Assembly: GCA_950097605.1 (NCBI GenBank) | Contig: CATNEU010000053.1 | Coordinates: forward strand, 1 to 8,226 | Length of the DNA stretch: 8,226 nt | Source: an uncultured Oscillospiraceae bacterium | GTDB lineage: Bacteria; Bacillota; Clostridia; Oscillospirales; Ruminococcaceae | Direction of reading: 5' to 3' | In this document: piece by piece, positions 6,098 through 8,226 of the stretch | How the letters are laid out: the number at the start of each line of letters is the position of its first letter | Position numbering within the stretch: the stretch's first letter is position 1 | Program-made: the position numbers and the translations under genes | Notes under the pieces: model-generated | The model's input: the letters and a program-made list of their open reading frames with translations, nothing else | The model's database searches: none | What the model was told of the DNA's origin: nothing

Positions 6098-6685
6098 ATG
6101 TTTCCGTCTGACCACCCACTGGAGGTTTACATCCTGCTAACCCAGACCGGGACTGGTATCTCCCGGTTCCTGCGTTTTTTCTCACATGACCGCTATAACC
6201 ACAGTTCTCTCGCCCTCGATAACACCCTCACCAACATGGTGAGCTTTGGAAGGCGGGTGAGCTGGTTTCCGTTTATCAGCGGTATGGTCTATGAAAACTA
6301 TCAGGGCGGCCTTTTCGCCCGGTACCGCGAGACTGTCTGCAAGGTATACAGGCTGCGTTTGACACCGCAGCAATACGAAAGCCTGCACAGCCTGCTGGGC
6401 GTCATGCTGCGGGAGATGCCCCGCTATAAATACAGCCTGCTCGGCATTCCTCTGGTCTACTTCGGCATCCCGTTTGGGCGGCCCTACCGGTTCACCTGTT
6501 CTGAGTTTGTCAGCACGCTGCTCTGCCGCGCCGGCATCCTGCAGCCGCACAAGCCCTGTCCTCTTTTCCGCCCGTCGGACTTTGAAAACCTTCCGATGCT
6601 CGAACCGGTATATGAAGGCCTTCTGCGGGATTACAGTCCCGGCTGGCAAACTGCGTATGGCGGCCTCTCCGCCGTACATCCCTAA
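6098..6685 (+). CDS. Permuted papain-like cysteine peptidase (YiiX / NlpC-P60-related)
   Basis: The protein has 195 residues and no signal peptide or clear transmembrane helix. It shows the order typical of circularly permuted papain-fold enzymes (YiiX/YebB-like). First comes the catalytic His35 in YNHSSLAL, after a strand opening EVYILLTQTGTGISRFLRFF. The nucleophile Cys134 is near the C-terminus in FTCSEFVSTLL, followed by CPLFRPSDFENLP (154-166), commonly seen after the active-site helix in this group. Classical NlpC/P60 enzymes have Cys before His. Related enzymes act on peptidoglycan peptides or on amide/ester bonds of lipids; the substrate here is unknown. The ATG at 6098 has AAAGGAG six bases upstream; an in-frame TTG at 6092 abuts the ribosome site and is unlikely. 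It follows the small membrane protein gene and ends just before the terminator at 6690-6754. Confidence 0.75.
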   Translation: MFPSDHPLEVYILLTQTGTGISRFLRFFSHDRYNHSSLALDNTLTNMVSFGRRVSWFPFISGMVYENYQGGLFARYRETVCKVYRLRLTPQQYESLHSLLGVMLREMPRYKYSLLGIPLVYFGIPFGRPYRFTCSEFVSTLLCRAGILQPHKPCPLFRPSDFENLPMLEPVYEGLLRDYSPGWQTAYGGLSAVHP

Positions 6686-6689
6686 TAAA

Positions 6690-6754
6690 AAGCGGTTTTC
6701 AGAAAATATCCTGCGCAGCGGCAGGGGAAATTTTCTGAAAACCGCTTGATTTTT
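6690..6754. terminator. Terminator hairpin after the peptidase gene (bidirectional)
   Basis: The 18-base arm 6690-6707 is perfectly complementary to 6730-6747. Within the loop CCTGC (6710-6714) pairs with GCAGG (6721-6725). The right side continues GATTTTT; the left side is an A-run giving T-runs on the minus strand. It ends the peptidase transcript and can stop leftward transcription coming from mazF. Confidence 0.85.
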
Positions 6755-6773
6755 ATGGCTTGAATGCAAAACA

Positions 6774-6970
6774 CAGGCCGTGCTCTCGCACTCCTTTATA
6801 AACTGCGCCGGCTGGTTGGCTATACAACGCCAAACGGCCTGCACGGCTTGCGTCTGCTCTGTTTTTGCCTTCGCCCGGCTAAAAGGCCCTGGCGCCACGT
6901 CCGAAAAAGCTTATATTCCACTTGTTGTCCTCTGGCAGGGCGCCCATATTGGATGGGCGCCCTGCTTTTT
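6774..6970 (+). ncRNA. Candidate structured RNA between peptidase and mazF
   Basis: This stretch holds no convincing reading frame yet ends in a classical rightward terminator. CAGGCCGTGC (6774-6783) pairs with GCACGGCTTG (6841-6850) over ten pairs with one G-U. Inside, GCCG (6807-6810) pairs with CGGC (6835-6838), and TTGGC (6816-6820) with GCCAA (6829-6833) around an eight-base loop. I could not find a strong rightward promoter between the terminator at 6690-6754 and 6774. An alternative is that the leftward strand is used as the mazF 3' untranslated region. I see no 6S, SRP, tmRNA or RNase P signature. Confidence 0.3.
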
Positions 6971-6976
6971 GCTTTT
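6935..6976 (+). terminator. Rightward rho-independent terminator with no gene ahead of it
   Basis: GCAGGGCGCCCA (6935-6946) pairs perfectly with TGGGCGCCCTGC (6954-6965) over a seven-base loop, followed by TTTTTGCTTTT. The T-run exists only on the plus strand, so it terminates rightward transcription, although the peptidase gene already has its own terminator 190 bases earlier. On the minus strand it is a plain stem 20 bases after the mazF stop. Confidence 0.8.
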
Positions 6977-6995
6977 CCGGCTGTCGTCTAATGGC

Positions 6996-7367
6996 CTATG
7001 TAGCCTGCTGGCGGGCTTCGGAAACGCCCAAACCAAAACTGATCGTGAGCGCGGTGTTCACCTCGTGCATCGAACCGTCGTCGAGCTTTCCCATGCGTTC
7101 TTTCAGGCGCTTTTTATCAATTGTCCGAATCTGTTCGAGCAGGACAACCGAATCCCGCTGCAGCCCGCAGTTATCCGCGTGCAGCTCAATATGCGTCGGA
7201 AGCTTCGCCTTATCTTTTTGGCTTGTGATGGCCGCGGCAATCACGGTGGGACTGTATTTATTGCCGACGTCGTTTTGCACAATCAAAACCGGGCGGATAC
7301 CGCCTTGCTCCGAACCCACGACCGGACTCAAATCCGCGTAGTAGATATCTCCCCTTCTGATATTCAC
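6996..7367 (-). CDS. mazF: MazF/PemK family mRNA interferase (EndoA/NdoA type)
   Basis: This gene encodes a 123-residue endoribonuclease toxin of the MazF family, closest in style to Bacillus EndoA, which cuts mRNA at short ACA/UACAU-like sequences; the exact specificity here is unknown. The family core is intact: RRGDIYYADLSPVVGSEQGG (4-23), catalytic Arg25 in IRPVLIVQND, Thr48 in IAAAITSQ, KLPTHIEL, RDSVVLLEQIRTIDKKRL. The GTG at 7367 is chosen because GGAGAG (7376-7381) lies eight bases upstream and because MazF proteins begin right at the R-R-G-D strand. The frame is open for 23 more codons to an ATG at 7436, but that ATG has no ribosome site and directly follows a stop. No MazE/RHH antitoxin gene is visible beside it, unlike the ndoAI-ndoA pair. 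Confidence 0.93.
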   Translation of the reverse strand: MNIRRGDIYYADLSPVVGSEQGGIRPVLIVQNDVGNKYSPTVIAAAITSQKDKAKLPTHIELHADNCGLQRDSVVLLEQIRTIDKKRLKERMGKLDDGSMHEVNTALTISFGLGVSEARQQAT

Positions 7368-7626
7368 AAAATCCACTCTCCGTAAAATGTAATCTTTGGG
7401 AACCTGCATCTCTATTGTTACCGTATCTTTTTGCATTTAATCATGGGCCAAAGAATTTTTAGGGGAGCAAAAATCATCCGCCTCACGTATGCAAATACCG
7501 CCCCGCCGCGTATCCTTCCGGTTTTTCAGCCTGCCTGCTGTATCCGCCGTATGCAGCAGACAGATACAGATGTTCGCCATGCGCCGGAACCCATCTTCAC
7601 GGCAGCGGGCGGGAAACACATTCCCT
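7368..7626 (-). other. Long mazF leader, no antitoxin gene
   Basis: About 260 bases lie between the putative mazF promoter and its GTG. Frames here are short or have no ribosome site: one ends at TAA 7437-7439 directly before the in-frame ATG at 7436; another encodes a 19-residue peptide (starting near 7475 on the minus strand) overlapping the next. None resembles a ribbon-helix-helix or AbrB-type antitoxin. The 23 codons between 7436 and 7368 are in frame with mazF and may be translated as an extension or be leader sequence. Confidence 0.45.
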
Positions 7627-7632
7627 TGTTCT

Positions 7633-7662
7633 ATCATATTATCCGCGGTGGGTTTTTGACAA
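7633..7662 (-). promoter_or_regulatory. Putative sigma-A-type promoter of mazF
   Basis: On the minus strand TTGTCA (7657-7662), an 18-base spacer and TATGAT (7633-7638) each differ from consensus by one base. It is the only good leftward promoter I find upstream of mazF. Confidence 0.5.
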
Positions 7663-7696
7663 TAAAACCGACGAGCTATTTTCATTGTAACGGATT

Positions 7697-7936
7697 GGTT
7701 TATCCATCTTTTCTGTTGTCGCTCGCGCCGCAATGGGCTCATCTTTTTGAAAAAAGGATACAAAATATTACTTGTTTCTTCTTAACCAATAGATTCATCT
7801 TTCCCATAGTTTGTCGCTCGGGCCGCGTTGGGGGATTGTTTTTTTGACTTACCTTCTTAACCAATAGATTCATCTTTCCTATAGTCTGTCGCTCATGCCG
7901 CGACGGGCACATCCTTTTTTGTGAGAAAAAAGGATG
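7697..7936. repeat. Three degenerate copies of an intergenic repeat (about 75-95 bases apart)
   Basis: A unit of about 70-80 bases recurs three times. The invariant GTCGCTC falls at 7718, 7813 and 7888. Copies 2 (7779-7851) and 3 (7854-7936) share the start TTCTTAACCAATAGATTC, then CATCTTTCC, ATAGT and GTCGCTC, and a GCCGCG block. Copies 1 and 3 share the right half, a GGGC-CATC block followed by an A/T hairpin ending AAAAAAGGAT. Copy 2 lacks that hairpin, having TTTTTTTGAC instead. Read on the minus strand, copies 2 and 3 give similar peptides (ERQTxGKMNLLVKK) because their 75-base spacing is a multiple of three. It is not a CRISPR: too few, unequal and diverged copies. Confidence 0.75.
7910..7936. 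repeat. Perfect 11-bp hairpin closing repeat copy 3
   Basis: CATCCTTTTTT (7910-7920) pairs with AAAAAAGGATG (7926-7936) over the loop GTGAG. The matching but shorter hairpin of copy 1 is at 7741-7759. The stem is mostly A-T and has no T-run after it, so a terminator role is weak; it may be a functional end of the repeat element. Confidence 0.6.
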
Positions 7937-7946
7937 CAAAAACGCA

Positions 7947-7981
7947 GTCAAGGGAGCTAACGGCTCCGCTCCATTTGACTA
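7947..7981. repeat. Two-part hairpin right of the repeats
   Basis: AGTCAA (about 7946-7951) pairs with TTGACT (about 7975-7980), and within it GGAGC pairs with GCTCC over a short loop. It sits directly after the third repeat copy and may be part of the same element. Confidence 0.4.
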
Positions 7982-8053
7982 CACGCCGTACATGGCTAAG
8001 CAAAGAACAACGGTACAGAGGTCGCGGGAAGCGCGGCGCAGGGTCGCGGGCCT

Positions 8054-8203
8054 GCCCCCTTCACAATCCCCGGTCCAGAAGGGAAGTTACGCTGATATGA
8101 AAAGGCCCGCTGCAAAAGAGGGGAACTTTATATAGGCCCCTCCTTTGCAGGGAACCTTCTGAAAACATCCCCACTCGGGCACGGCTGGGGATCGTGAAGG
8201 GGC
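8054..8203. repeat. Nested inverted-repeat structure, about 150 bases
   Basis: Three stems nest in one another. The outer stem pairs 8056-8071 (CCCCTTCACAATCCCC) with 8187-8202, 15 of 16 positions. The middle stem pairs CAGAAGG (8076-8082) with CCTTCTG (8155-8161). The inner stem pairs 8110-8123 with 8137-8150, 13 of 14 positions, around the loop AACTTTATATAGG. Just left of it GCAGG (8038-8042) pairs with CCTGC (8051-8055). No coding frame explains it. It could be a folded RNA on either strand or the body of a palindromic repeat; it may continue beyond the window. Confidence 0.55.
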
Positions 8204-8226
8204 GCATCTTCCGACCCATCAGCGCA

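Larger units (their letters stand above)
7937..8226. other. Gene-free right end
   Basis: Besides the hairpin at 7947-7981 and the nested structure at 8054-8203, this stretch holds a nine-base direct repeat, GGTCGCGGG, at 8020-8028 and 8042-8050, and the block GCGCA at 8202-8206 and 8222-8226. I find no frame with a ribosome site and no tRNA or rRNA signature. Confidence 0.5.

Noticed and set aside
6182..6898. Leftward frame of 238 codons over the peptidase gene
   Set aside because: It runs through the terminator at 6690-6754 and is antisense to a gene with a strong ribosome site.
6774..6970. 6S, SRP, tmRNA or tRNA gene
   Set aside because: None of the conserved sequence blocks of these RNAs is present, and the fold lacks the single long rod of 6S RNA and the tRNA cloverleaf.
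6780..7385. Rightward frame of 201 codons over mazF
   Set aside because: It crosses a strong rightward terminator and is antisense to mazF.
7437..7763. Leftward frame of 108 codons upstream of mazF, considered as the missing antitoxin
   Set aside because: It has no ribosome site, spans the putative mazF promoter, begins within the repeat block and shows no RHH or AbrB-like pattern.
7844..7875. Rightward promoter starting TTGACT at 7844
   Set aside because: No acceptable -10 follows at 16-18 bases and no gene or clear RNA begins there.
7697..7936. CRISPR array
   Set aside because: Only three diverged copies at unequal distances, no uniform spacers and no cas gene.
7739..7951. Leftward frame of 70 codons with repeated peptide GKMNLLVKK
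   Set aside because: The peptide repeat is a by-product of DNA repeats spaced a multiple of three bases; the TTG start lacks a ribosome site and the frame includes the A/T hairpin.

Overview
The window reads as a chromosomal segment from a moderately GC-rich, Gram-positive anaerobe of the class Clostridia, probably Oscillospirales/Ruminococcaceae-like. This is an inference from protein style (EndoA-type MazF, AI-2E family permease, bactofilin, membrane-anchored CE4 deacetylase), strong AAAGGAG/GGAGG ribosome binding sites and sigma-A-like promoters; there is no rRNA or marker gene to fix the taxon. No phage, plasmid, transposase or CRISPR gene is present.

Layout. At 1-83 a perfect bidirectional terminator separates an unseen rightward gene from a leftward HD-domain phosphohydrolase (97-756). 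A divergent spacer with a good promoter and a folded leader drives galE (1028-2035, +), which ends at a second perfect bidirectional terminator (2078-2126). Three leftward genes follow: bactofilin (2139-2852), a membrane-anchored polysaccharide deacetylase (2971-4008) and an AI-2E family permease (4291-5472). A divergent spacer (5473-5906) carries promoters in both directions and GC-rich hairpins. It leads rightward to a 36-residue single-span membrane peptide (5907-6017) and a permuted papain-like (YiiX/NlpC-P60-related) cysteine peptidase (6098-6685). After a terminator comes a 190-base stretch without a gene but with its own rightward terminator (6935-6970). Next is a leftward solo mazF/ndoA toxin gene (6996-7367). 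The last 860 bases have no convincing gene. They hold the mazF promoter and long leader, three degenerate copies of an intergenic repeat (about 7697-7936), and a nested inverted-repeat structure (8054-8203).

How the genes may work together. Most recognisable products act at the cell envelope. GalE supplies UDP-galactose for surface glycans, the deacetylase trims N-acetyl groups from peptidoglycan or another surface glycan, bactofilin can scaffold wall enzymes at the membrane, and the peptidase may act on peptide or lipid amide/ester bonds. MazF is a housekeeping-type mRNA interferase. Shared regulation is only hinted at: the same bipartite motif, GGGAAT-N13-TCATATACAAT, lies upstream of both the deacetylase and the AI-2E gene. 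The least explained parts are the noncoding ones: structured leaders, the orphan terminator unit, and the repeat/inverted-repeat block at the right end.
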